Of a DNA stretch of 64,000 nucleotides, positions 34,056-42,768 are shown one piece after another. Source of the stretch: Spirochaetia bacterium (GTDB lineage: Bacteria > Spirochaetota > Leptospiria > Turneriellales > JAOUOS01). The DNA is taken from assembly GCA_029880285.1 (NCBI GenBank), contig JAOUOS010000011.1, positions 1-64,000 on the forward strand, read 5' to 3'. Each line of letters opens with the position of its first letter. Position 1 is the stretch's first letter. The position numbers were made by a program, and so were the translations under genes. The notes beneath the pieces were generated by a model, which was given only the letters and a program-made list of their open reading frames with translations, did not search any database and was not told the DNA's origin.

Positions 34056-34670
34056 TTACTGCCATAGAAGACGAAAGACTTTTTGTGCCCATGCCTTCCA
34101 GCTTAGGTGGGGTTTTTTACCTTCGGGAAGTTTGGTAAAAATAATTTTTTCATAAAGGCCCGATTGAACGTAGCTTTGATATAAATTGGGAAAGTGTCTT
34201 GTCTCGAGAATTAAATTTCCTTTAAATAAAGATGAAATAGATTTTAAAACTTTTTTTTCTTCTTTGCTGAAAATGTCAGGAGCAGGCTCTTTTGCTTTAT
34301 AAACAAAGCCTTTCATTACCGTGGCCATTCCATTTTTTCCCTTTTCTTTTACCAGCTTTGGAATAATTTCTATCTGAGAATCATTTCGCATCAAATAAAA
34401 AATTTCATTAAAAAATAAAGGCTGGGGGCTGCCCTCAATATGAAGGTATGGATATTCTGTTATCTGTCTGCCGTATTTTTGATAAAAATGTCCATCAGCA
34501 TAGAACAAATGCTTGCACAAATTTTTTCTGTCTAATTTCTCGGGTATTTCATTTATAAAATGTAAAATTGCCGCTTTAAGTTTTAAGGCTTTTGAAAATT
34601 GTTCTAAAACATCTAAATCGTTTATTTTTTTTTTATTTTCAGATGAAAACTGATTATTATTATGAGACAT
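34056..34670 (-). CDS. Panacea (DUF4065)-like protein
   Basis: A 204-residue protein. Its central segment (KHLFYADGHFYQKYGRQITEYPYLHIEGSPQP) resembles the Panacea/SocA domain, known as a chaperone-like antitoxin module or a phage-linked protein. The C-terminal 60 residues are not recognised. No toxin is adjacent on the same strand. Its ATG overlaps that of lipB (CATG at 34668-34671), so either the two share a very compact divergent control region or this gene starts further downstream. Confidence 0.65.
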   Translation of the reverse strand: MSHNNNQFSSENKKKINDLDVLEQFSKALKLKAAILHFINEIPEKLDRKNLCKHLFYADGHFYQKYGRQITEYPYLHIEGSPQPLFFNEIFYLMRNDSQIEIIPKLVKEKGKNGMATVMKGFVYKAKEPAPDIFSKEEKKVLKSISSLFKGNLILETRHFPNLYQSYVQSGLYEKIIFTKLPEGKKPHLSWKAWAQKVFRLLWQ

Positions 34671-35787
34671 GAAGTTTTCTTACAATTACCTTGGTATTAT
34701 TGAGTATAAAAAATCTCTTCAGCTGATGGAAGATAAAATTTTAAAAGCTTTTGAAAATAAAACATGTTATTTTTTTGGATTGCAGCATCCTGATGTATAT
34801 ACCTGCGGTATCAAAACCCAAAAAGACCATATCTTGTCATCAAAAATAAATTTTATTCAAACTCGCAGAGGGGGCTCCATTACTTATCATAATCCCGGAC
34901 AGCTCGTTTTTTATACAGTTGTGCCTTTAGAATTATTTAAGATAGGCGCCGAAAATTTTATACGGTATCTTGAAGCAGTAATGTTAGAAATACTATTTAA
35001 ATTAAACATAAGAGCGTTTATACTGCCCGGTAAAACCGGTATTTGGACAGAAAAAGGAAAAATAGGCTTTATTGGCATTGGAATGAAGAAAAAAACAATA
35101 TACCATGGTCTGGCTTTAAATTTTAACAATGATTTAAGCGGTTATGAAAATATTAAAAGCTGTGGATTAACTGAGCCTATGGCCAATATCGCGAATTTAA
35201 AAGATATTTATGGTAATAACATAGTTATCAATGAAGATTTAATTAAAAAGGTATCTGAAAAAATGTCGCGTATCATACAAACTTATTTAATGCCTACCGT
35301 AAAAATGACCATGAAACCTCATATTCATTATTACTGGAAAACTTTTAGAGATCCTATGCTATCTTTTATGATAGGTCAAATGTATTTTAACGCGCAAAAA
35401 TACTGGCATTCTCATGAGGCCTGGGAATATTTTTGGCGGATGTATAAAAATACAGAATTTGGAATGTTTCTTATGGGATTAATACAGCTTTCTTCTGCAT
35501 TGTATAAACTTACCGAAGTTATTAATTTAAAAGGGTCCTTGAGCCTTTGTATTAAAGCACAAAAAAAGCTGGAAAATAATAGTTACTTAAATAAATTATT
35601 ATGGCAAAACCCAAATCATTTGAATTTGCTGGATTATATAAATAAACTGATTAAAAATCTGACAAAGTTAATAAAAGAAAATGTAAATAATAAATCGAAA
35701 GAAGAAGCAAAAAAAATATTTGCACCCTGTTTGCTTATATTAAATAGAGATTATGAGTCTATCGTATCAGGTAATACCCGTAGGTGA
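34669..35787 (+). CDS. lipB: Octanoyltransferase LipB fused to a DUF309 domain
   Basis: A 372-residue fusion. Residues about 1-205 are LipB, which transfers octanoyl from ACP to lipoyl domains: TRRGGSITYHNPGQLVFY, the catalytic Lys region KIGFIGIGMKKK...YHGLALNFN, and the catalytic Cys in SCGLTEPMANI. Residues about 230-300 are an all-helical DUF309 domain (NAQKYWHSHEAWEYFWR...MGLIQLSSALYKL), and the helical tail runs to the end. DUF309 proteins are normally free-standing and of unknown function. The start MKFSYNYLGIIEY fits the LipB N-terminus. The 3' end overlaps the next gene by 35 bases. Confidence 0.9.
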   Translation: MKFSYNYLGIIEYKKSLQLMEDKILKAFENKTCYFFGLQHPDVYTCGIKTQKDHILSSKINFIQTRRGGSITYHNPGQLVFYTVVPLELFKIGAENFIRYLEAVMLEILFKLNIRAFILPGKTGIWTEKGKIGFIGIGMKKKTIYHGLALNFNNDLSGYENIKSCGLTEPMANIANLKDIYGNNIVINEDLIKKVSEKMSRIIQTYLMPTVKMTMKPHIHYYWKTFRDPMLSFMIGQMYFNAQKYWHSHEAWEYFWRMYKNTEFGMFLMGLIQLSSALYKLTEVINLKGSLSLCIKAQKKLENNSYLNKLLWQNPNHLNLLDYINKLIKNLTKLIKENVNNKSKEEAKKIFAPCLLILNRDYESIVSGNTRR

Positions 35788-36400
35788 GTTGCAGTGTAAC
35801 TGTGTTATTTTATTTGATGAAAAATCAAAAGAGTGTTTTATTTTTGATCCCGGGGATGAAAAAGAAAAAATATTAGATATTGTGAAAAAGTTATCATTAA
35901 AAATAAATGGCATTATTCATACACACGCACATTTTGATCATGTTATGGCTTCATCTCAAATTGTAAAGGAAGCTAAAAGCGATATTTCTGTTTATCTTCA
36001 TACCGAAGATAAAAAACTATGGGAGAATCAAGAAATGCAGTCAGCTTCTTTTGGACTAAATTCATCCTTAGATACGCCAAAAGTTACTCATTGGCTTAAA
36101 GACAACCAGGAGCTCAAACTCGCAGAAAATAAAATCAAGGTTATTCATACTCCGGGGCATAGTCCTGGTTCATGTTGTTTTTACATTGAAAGAGATGAAA
36201 ATCCGCTTCTTATTTCAGGCGATACTGTTTTTTTTGGTTCTATAGGACGAACCGACTTATGGGGTGGTGATATGGAACAAATTATGAAATCAATAAAAAC
36301 AAAAATTTTAATATTACCTAACGAAACTGAAATTATTCCGGGACACGGCCCTTCGACTAGTATTAAAAATGAAAAAGGGCATAATCCATTTTTTATATAG
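35753..36400 (+). CDS. Metallo-beta-lactamase fold hydrolase, glyoxalase II-like
   Basis: A 215-residue MBL hydrolase with zinc-binding THAHFDH, a downstream His in HTPGHSPGSCCF, the bridging Asp in ISGDTVFFGSIGRTDL, and the final His in IPGHGP. This pattern is typical of hydroxyacylglutathione hydrolase-like thioesterases. It overlaps the lipB gene and is followed 22 bp later by the ATP-grasp fusion gene, so a three-gene operon is likely. Confidence 0.92.
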   Translation: MSLSYQVIPVGELQCNCVILFDEKSKECFIFDPGDEKEKILDIVKKLSLKINGIIHTHAHFDHVMASSQIVKEAKSDISVYLHTEDKKLWENQEMQSASFGLNSSLDTPKVTHWLKDNQELKLAENKIKVIHTPGHSPGSCCFYIERDENPLLISGDTVFFGSIGRTDLWGGDMEQIMKSIKTKILILPNETEIIPGHGPSTSIKNEKGHNPFFI

Positions 36401-36421
36401 TCTAATAAAGAAAAATTGTAC

Positions 36422-38701
36422 ATGAAATCCGCTAAAAAAGCTATTGTTATTTTAGGGGCGGGCATTCTTCAGCTGAATCTGATTAAAGAAGCTAAAAAAA
36501 GATATAAAACAATTGTAGTTGATATGAATAAAAACGCTGCGGGCGTATCATTTGCCGATGTATTTTTACCGGTTTCAACAAAAGATAAAGAAAAATTAAT
36601 AGAAGCTCTTAAGCCTTTTGAGAAAGAATTAGCGCTTTGTTTAGTATCAGGATCTGATATGACACCCACTGTAGCGGCTGTAAATGAGAAGTTCAATCTT
36701 AAGGGGGTTAATAAAACGCAAAGTTTAGTGACCTCTCATAAGGGAGAAATGAGGAATTTTTGTAAAAAGCATAATATAAGACAGCCTCTTTTTACCGTTT
36801 CAAAAAATAAAGATGATCTCATTAAATTTATTCAACAAAATACATATAAAGAAGGCTATGTAATAAAGCCGGTTCAAAATATGGGAGCGCGCGGAGTGAT
36901 GCATGTTAAATGTGTCCAGGATTTATCTTTTGCTTTTGAATACTCGTCATGTTTTTCTGAAAATGAAGAAGTAATTCTTGAATACTATCTTCCGGGGCCT
37001 GAGTATTCAGCCGATGCTCTTGTTATTGACGGTAAAGTTTTTATTACGGGTTTTGCCGATAGAAATATTAAATTATTTGAAGACAGATATTTTATAGAAA
37101 CAGGTCACACAATGCCCTCTGCGTCTTCTAATGAGATTCTTAAAAAATCAGAAAAATTATTACAGCAGTTTGCTGATGCTCTTGCTTCTCTTTCTGATAG
37201 GCCGTATTTAGGCGCTTTAAAGGCCGATTTAAGACTGTATAATAATGAAATATACGCCGGAGAAATCGCATCGCGCTTATCAGGCGGATTTATGAGTACG
37301 CATACGTACCCCTATGCTTCAGGACATAATTTGATGTCTGCTTATCTTGACATTTTTGAAGATAAAGTTCCCCTTTTCATAAAACAAAACAAAAATAATC
37401 AATATAAAAATGTATGCATTGAGAGAGCTTTTATTACCGAATGGGGTCGTTTAAAAAAAATAAAAATAAAGAATAAAAGAAAATATAAAAACTTGAAAAA
37501 TATATTTTTACATTATAAAAGAGAAGATTTAATTCCGCCTTTAAAAAGCAATCTGGGTAAAACAGCTAACTTTATTATTACAGGAAAAAGCTTGAAAGAA
37601 GCCGAAGAAACATGGGATAATATTCAAAAAGAAATAGAATATAAAGTAGAGCCGCCTGGCCTTACAGCTAGTGAAGTCTTAAAATATTCGAGAAAAAAAA
37701 TGAAAGTTAAATATTGCAGGGTTTGTCCTGTTTGTGACGGTAAAAAATGCGCTTCAGCGGTGCCGGGTATGGGCGGCGTGGGTCATATGAAAACTTTTCA
37801 AAATAATATAAGCGCTTTTAAGGCTATAAAAATAATGAAGCATAATAGTATTAAAAATAACAAAGTAAATCCCGATATATCTTTTGAATTTTTAGGTAAT
37901 ACGTTAAATATACCTATTTTGACAGCTCCGATTACCGGCTGTAAAACAAATTTAGGTTTAAGTATTAATGAATGGGATCTAGCCATAGAAACAGGAGAGG
38001 CAGCCTTAAAAATGGGAACCCTGCCTTTATTTGGCGATGGAGCCTCTGAAGATAAATACCTAATAGGATTAAAAGCGATTGAGCAGTTAAAAAAAGGAAT
38101 ACCCATTTTTAAGCCTATTGATAATAATGATGTTACCCTGGCAAAAATAAAAGAAGCCCAAAGGTCAGGCGCTTTAGCCTGGGGTATGGATATAGATTCG
38201 GTAGGATTAAAAACTTTAGAATTAAAAGGCGTTAAAACCAGTAAAAAGAATATAGATGATCTAAAAAAGTTAAGGCTGTCAAGCGGACTTCCTTTTATAG
38301 TAAAAGGTGTGATGACAATTGAAGAAGCCAAAATAGCATGTGAAGCTAAAGCTTATGCCGTTATAATAAGCAATCACGGCGGCAGAATTTCTGATGACTT
38401 GCCGGCTTCAGTAGATGTTGTAGAAGAAATATCTGCTTTTATAAGAAAGAATTATTTGAATGTAAAAATTCTAGCCGATGGAGGTATTCGATCTGGCGGC
38501 GATATTTTTAAAATGCTGGCTCTAGGGGCAAACGCGGTTTTAATAGGTCGTCCATTGGCTATAGCGGCAGTAGGTTTGGGTCGTTTGGGCGTGCACTCTC
38601 TTCTTTCTCAATATACTTTTGAATTAAAAGAAATTATGCGCAAATTAGGTATAATGAATTTAGCAAATATTAATAAAGATTACATAGTAAAAGCAATTTA
38701 A
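36422..38701 (+). CDS. Fusion of ATP-grasp ligase and FMN-dependent alpha-hydroxy-acid dehydrogenase
   Basis: About 759 residues. The N-terminal half (about 1-330) is an ATP-grasp enzyme related to PurK/carbamoyl-phosphate synthase types: AIVILGAGILQLNLI nucleotide-like fold, GYVIKPVQNMGARGV, ALKADLRLYNNEIYAGEIASRLSGG. A linker of about 100 residues follows. The C-terminal half (about 420-755) is an FMN_dh/lactate-oxidase barrel with the anaerobe-type cysteine start CRVCPVCDGKKCASAVPGMGG, the catalytic SNHGGR and the FMN-phosphate site ILADGGIRSGGDIFKMLALGA. The ATG at 36422 is preferred to a TTG two codons upstream. The coupling of an ATP-dependent ligase with an oxidoreductase is unusual and its substrate is unknown. 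Confidence 0.88.
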   Translation: MKSAKKAIVILGAGILQLNLIKEAKKRYKTIVVDMNKNAAGVSFADVFLPVSTKDKEKLIEALKPFEKELALCLVSGSDMTPTVAAVNEKFNLKGVNKTQSLVTSHKGEMRNFCKKHNIRQPLFTVSKNKDDLIKFIQQNTYKEGYVIKPVQNMGARGVMHVKCVQDLSFAFEYSSCFSENEEVILEYYLPGPEYSADALVIDGKVFITGFADRNIKLFEDRYFIETGHTMPSASSNEILKKSEKLLQQFADALASLSDRPYLGALKADLRLYNNEIYAGEIASRLSGGFMSTHTYPYASGHNLMSAYLDIFEDKVPLFIKQNKNNQYKNVCIERAFITEWGRLKKIKIKNKRKYKNLKNIFLHYKREDLIPPLKSNLGKTANFIITGKSLKEAEETWDNIQKEIEYKVEPPGLTASEVLKYSRKKMKVKYCRVCPVCDGKKCASAVPGMGGVGHMKTFQNNISAFKAIKIMKHNSIKNNKVNPDISFEFLGNTLNIPILTAPITGCKTNLGLSINEWDLAIETGEAALKMGTLPLFGDGASEDKYLIGLKAIEQLKKGIPIFKPIDNNDVTLAKIKEAQRSGALAWGMDIDSVGLKTLELKGVKTSKKNIDDLKKLRLSSGLPFIVKGVMTIEEAKIACEAKAYAVIISNHGGRISDDLPASVDVVEEISAFIRKNYLNVKILADGGIRSGGDIFKMLALGANAVLIGRPLAIAAVGLGRLGVHSLLSQYTFELKEIMRKLGIMNLANINKDYIVKAI

Positions 38702-38724
38702 TTAAGGCGCAAATTGAAATAGAA

Positions 38725-39072
38725 TTAAATTGCTTTTTTGCCTTCTGTACCGTCGCTTATTCTAATAACTTTTTCAAGAGGCAGTACAAATATTTTACCG
38801 TCACCTAGTGCCCCTTTTTCTTTTTCCCGGGCTCCGGCGATAATAGCTTCTATTGTGGGTTTTACAAAATTATCGTTTACCGCTATTTGAAGTTCTATTT
38901 TATCTATTAAATTTGTGTCTAGTTCCTGCCCGCGAAAGTATTGAAGCTGGCCGCGCTGGCGGCCATAACCGCTCGCATCAAGCACAGTGAGTCTAAATAT
39001 TTCTCTTTTATTTAACTCTTCTCTTATGGCTTCAAGTCTGTGCGGTTGTATTAACGCTATTACTAATTTCAT
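38725..39072 (-). CDS. P-II nitrogen regulatory protein, lacks Tyr51
   Basis: A 115-residue P-II signal protein. The fold is clear from MKLVIALIQPHRLEAIREEL, the T-loop start YGRQRG and the B-loop GDGKIFVLPLEKVIRISDGTEG. In the T-loop the residue aligned with uridylylated Tyr51 is Leu (RGQELDTNL instead of RGAEY), so GlnD-type modification there is not possible. There is also a three-residue insertion before GDGKIF. It is encoded 10 bp after amt, so a GlnK-like role (binding and blocking the Amt pore) is likely. Confidence 0.93.
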   Translation of the reverse strand: MKLVIALIQPHRLEAIREELNKREIFRLTVLDASGYGRQRGQLQYFRGQELDTNLIDKIELQIAVNDNFVKPTIEAIIAGAREKEKGALGDGKIFVLPLEKVIRISDGTEGKKAI

Positions 39073-39082
39073 GTTAAACTCC

Positions 39083-40453
39083 TTATCTTTTAATTAAAGC
39101 GGCCTCGCCGTGCTCTGAGATATCAAGTCCCAGTGTTTCTGTTTTTTTGCTTACGCGAAGTCCCATTGTTTTATCAACAACGTAGGCGATAACTATTGTT
39201 CCTAAAAACGCGTATATTACTCCCGTAAAGACACCTATAACTTGCAAACCAAACTGGGTAAAGCTGCCGCCTTCTATAAATAAACCCAAATTGTCAGAAC
39301 CAACAGATACAAAAAGACCGGTAGCGAGTGCCCCGGCGAAACCTCCCATCCCATGCACGCCAAAAACATCAAGCGTATCGTCATATTTAAATTTATGCTT
39401 TAAAAGAACCATTAAAAAGCATATAATGCTAGATAAAGCGCCTATTAATAGAGCGGCCAAAGGCGATACATGACCGGCTGCCGGGGTTATGGCAACGAGG
39501 CCAGCAACCATACCCGAAGCTAAACCAACGCTACTTGGTTTACCCGACCATATCCATTCAATTATGATCCAAACTAAAGCCGCAGACGAAGCCGCTACTT
39601 GAGTTGTTGTAAAAGCCAAACCCGCTCTTAGCATAAAATCATCTGAAGTAGCAATTGCCGAGCCGGCGTTAAAGCCGAACCAGCCTACCCATAGAAGACC
39701 TGCTCCTAAAAGAGTTTGAAAAACACTGCCGGGCTTAATGGAATACTGCGGATATCCTATTCTATTTTTAAGAAAAAAAAGCACAAGGGCCAAAGCAGAA
39801 AAACCGGCAGATATATGAACTACGGTGCCTCCCGCGAAATCGAGTACTCCCATGTTAAAAAGCCATCCATTTTCGCTCCAGACCATGTGTGCCAAAGGAT
39901 TGTAGATTAGTATTGACCAGAATAAAATAAAAACAACATAAGAAGAAAATTTAACTCTTTCGACTATGGCTCCAGATATTAGTGCTGGCGTGATAATGGC
40001 AAATTTTCCCTGGAACATGACGAACACAAGAACAGGCACGCCGTTAGAAACCATGTCCCATGAAATATGCTGCAATCCAAATCCGCCGGTTGTCCAGCCA
40101 ACAATGCCTCGTAAGCTGTCGCCAAAGGCCATGTTATAACCAATTAAAACCCATTCTACGCCAATAATACCCATGGTAATTAAAGTCATAAGTATTGTAT
40201 TTAACATATTTTTTTGCCGTACCATGCCGCCGTAAAAAAGAGCCAGCCCGGGTATCATTAAAAGAACAAAAGCCGTAGAGGTAAGCATCCACGCGGTTCT
40301 GCCAGAGTCAATTTTTTGCGCAATGTCTGAAATAATTGTTGTTTTCGCGGCTGCTTCTTTTACATTTTCTTGAGAAAATATAGAAAAAGAGAGTGTAAAA
40401 TAGAGCCCTAAGATTAGGATAAAATATTTTTTATTCGTTATGGTATATTTCAT
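39083..40453 (-). CDS. amt: Ammonium transporter, Amt family
   Basis: A 456-residue transporter with signal peptide and 11 membrane helices. Conserved segments: ALFYGGMVRQKNMLNT, the pore His in NPLAHMVWSENGWL, FAGGTVVHISAG, and the second pore His in FGVHGMGGFAG. It is the first gene of amt-glnK. Upstream lies a near-perfect sigma-54 promoter, so expression is probably triggered by nitrogen limitation through an NtrC-type activator encoded elsewhere. Confidence 0.96.
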   Translation of the reverse strand: MKYTITNKKYFILILGLYFTLSFSIFSQENVKEAAAKTTIISDIAQKIDSGRTAWMLTSTAFVLLMIPGLALFYGGMVRQKNMLNTILMTLITMGIIGVEWVLIGYNMAFGDSLRGIVGWTTGGFGLQHISWDMVSNGVPVLVFVMFQGKFAIITPALISGAIVERVKFSSYVVFILFWSILIYNPLAHMVWSENGWLFNMGVLDFAGGTVVHISAGFSALALVLFFLKNRIGYPQYSIKPGSVFQTLLGAGLLWVGWFGFNAGSAIATSDDFMLRAGLAFTTTQVAASSAALVWIIIEWIWSGKPSSVGLASGMVAGLVAITPAAGHVSPLAALLIGALSSIICFLMVLLKHKFKYDDTLDVFGVHGMGGFAGALATGLFVSVGSDNLGLFIEGGSFTQFGLQVIGVFTGVIYAFLGTIVIAYVVDKTMGLRVSKKTETLGLDISEHGEAALIKR

Positions 40454-40490
40454 TGTAGTTTCCTTAAAATTTTGATATTATAATATTTCG

Positions 40491-40506
40491 TGCAAATTTC
40501 GTGCCA
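40491..40506 (-). promoter_or_regulatory. Sigma-54 promoter of amt-glnK
   Basis: On the minus strand the sequence is TGGCAC, five bases, TTGCA, identical to the RpoN consensus with the GG and GC dinucleotides correctly spaced. It ends 38 bp ahead of the amt ATG. About 40-50 bp further upstream lie the palindrome GCAATAATTGC (40547-40557) and several GCAA repeats, a possible enhancer-binding site. Confidence 0.85.
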
Positions 40507-40596
40507 GAGCAAAAGTTGTTGAATATGCATAAATATTAAGCAAAAAGCAATAATTGCAAGCAACAATGTTGAGTATTATATATTTTTGATAGTTTA

Positions 40597-42642
40597 TTAA
40601 GCGTTAAGCGTAATAAAACAAATATCGTTAGCTATAAATTTGGTGTTTGTGGTAGAAATATTTTCTTTTATTTTTTGAAAAAAATCGTATGGTTCATATG
40701 TTTGTATTTCTCTAAAAAGATCGTAAATTTGACTTTGTTTTACAATATCTAAAAAATTACTTTTATCTAAGCTGATAAATGAGGCGATAGTTCTATTGTA
40801 AAAAAAGAGTTTATCGCCATGATTTAATTTAATTTCTTTAATATTATGCTTTGATGCGCTAATCTTTTGTTTTATCTGATTTTTACTTTTAGAACTCTTC
40901 TCATTGTGAGAAAATGATAAGCTTATCCTATCTTTAAATTTATCTTTAGATAATATCATGGGATTATAATAATTCTTATTTATATACTTAAATACCTTTG
41001 ATTTTTTATCATAGATACCATATAATATTTTAATTTCACTTTTTTTAATATGAGCTTCTAAGTTTTTATAAATATACGAAATAAGTTTTGAAGGTTCAAA
41101 AAGCATCGTGCTAATATTTTTATTTTGATGAGTGCGTAAATTATTTAAGATTGTCTTTATCATAACGCATAAAGTTGCCGCCGGCACACTTCTTTTTGAA
41201 AGACTGCTTATGAAAACCGCGGTTTGGTTTGCCGATATGTTAAAAATATCATAAAAATCACCGCCTATTTTTTCGCTTATGGCGAAAAAAGAATAAAAAT
41301 TATTATGTATTTTACCCTGCGGTATTAAACCTTGTAAAATATTTCTTGTAACCGCAAGATCTCTTTCAACTAATTCATTTTTAATATTAATTTTTTTAAA
41401 TTCAATTTCTTTTTCTTTTAAAATTTGTTTACTTTTTAATGTCTCTATTGTTTTTTTTTCTTTTTCTTTATCCATCTCTTTAATAGATTGAGCCAGGGCC
41501 ATCGATAAAAAAATGATAACCCATAAAGAGCCTAATTGCATACCATAAGTAGTAAGAAAAGGAACATATACACCTATTGTTTTAAAACTGTAAATTAGGG
41601 CCATAATTAAAAAAAATATCCATCCGCCAAAAAAATACCGGGCTTTATTATTTGTTTTTAACTGTGAAACAGAAGCCAGTATGAATAAAATTATGCCTAA
41701 AAACATAAGGAAAAAAGCAAGCCTGTGGCCAATTGAGAAATTAATATTTGCAATGAGAATTTGCACAATACAAAGTCCAGATAAAATTTTTAGTATATTG
41801 TATATTTTAATTTGATTTTCTTTAAGATTAAGAAAAGAAATAGTGAAATAAATCGAGAAAAAGATAGCCGCGCCGGCGCTTGAAGAACGCAGTTTATGCG
41901 CTATTAAATTGTTTTCTGCGTATAAAAATTGAGATAGGTATCCGTCTAATCCAGTTTGTACTAAAGCATATAGTAAAATATATAAAACATAGTATAAGTA
42001 ATTCTTATCTTTTAATGAAAGATAGATAATAAAATTATATATAATCATTACAAGAGTTATGCCGTAATAAATACCCATTAATATAGCTTCTAAGCGATTG
42101 GTATTTAGAAATTCGTCTTTTGAAATGATACGAAGCGGTACATCCAACGGATTTAGGGCCTGTATGCGAATATATATATTTTTAGGAAGGCTGAAATCTG
42201 AGTCTAATGATAAAATATTTTTTCGGTAGAATATATATCTTGAATTTATATCGCGTTGTGTGCCTAAAATATATTCTTTATAGGAACCGTCATTTTTTTC
42301 AAGAAACAAATCAATTTTATCTGTTAAAGGAAGATCAAAAAGAAGCAGCCATTCTTTATTTAAATTAAAATTGTCTTGTATAGAAAATTTACCCCAAACA
42401 GCGTCATTGGTAAAACCAAATGACGGAGTATAAGAAGTATTTTTTATAAATTTATTATCTTTATAGAGATTAATTATTTCATTTAGTTTTAGTTTTTCAG
42501 TGCTGTCTCTGTAAAAATAAAGGTAAGGGCTTAAATTGTAAGTGTTTTTATCTTTGCTTAACTTTAAAATATCTTCTGAATAAATATCTGTAGTTAGATA
42601 TAATGCAAAAAATATTACAGTTAATTTTTTATATGGGATCAT
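40597..42642 (-). CDS. 7TMR-DISM receptor with degenerate SpoIIE phosphatase domain
   Basis: A 681-residue membrane receptor. Signal peptide, DISMED2 domain (about 30-175; PSFGFTNDAVWGKFSI), seven membrane helices (about 185-390), a coiled coil, and a PP2C/SpoIIE-like domain (about 430-681). The first metal site GGDFYD is present, but the region that should read DVSGHG is SSLSKR, and the TDG motif is NRT (FFYNRTIAS). The final DD is seen as ANDICFITL. Two metal-binding positions are thus lost, so it is probably a pseudophosphatase, perhaps binding an antisigma target without catalysis. It is divergent from an intact paralogue. Confidence 0.88.
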   Translation of the reverse strand: MIPYKKLTVIFFALYLTTDIYSEDILKLSKDKNTYNLSPYLYFYRDSTEKLKLNEIINLYKDNKFIKNTSYTPSFGFTNDAVWGKFSIQDNFNLNKEWLLLFDLPLTDKIDLFLEKNDGSYKEYILGTQRDINSRYIFYRKNILSLDSDFSLPKNIYIRIQALNPLDVPLRIISKDEFLNTNRLEAILMGIYYGITLVMIIYNFIIYLSLKDKNYLYYVLYILLYALVQTGLDGYLSQFLYAENNLIAHKLRSSSAGAAIFFSIYFTISFLNLKENQIKIYNILKILSGLCIVQILIANINFSIGHRLAFFLMFLGIILFILASVSQLKTNNKARYFFGGWIFFLIMALIYSFKTIGVYVPFLTTYGMQLGSLWVIIFLSMALAQSIKEMDKEKEKKTIETLKSKQILKEKEIEFKKINIKNELVERDLAVTRNILQGLIPQGKIHNNFYSFFAISEKIGGDFYDIFNISANQTAVFISSLSKRSVPAATLCVMIKTILNNLRTHQNKNISTMLFEPSKLISYIYKNLEAHIKKSEIKILYGIYDKKSKVFKYINKNYYNPMILSKDKFKDRISLSFSHNEKSSKSKNQIKQKISASKHNIKEIKLNHGDKLFFYNRTIASFISLDKSNFLDIVKQSQIYDLFREIQTYEPYDFFQKIKENISTTNTKFIANDICFITLNA

Positions 42643-42768
42643 TTCAAAGCAAATTAATAAAATATTTCATTTTTATATTGAGATATGTTTACAATTATTT
42701 TTTATTTTTACGTGTAAACAAACAAATAAAAGATGCCATGAAAATATAAAAGAGCACAAAACAGAAAA

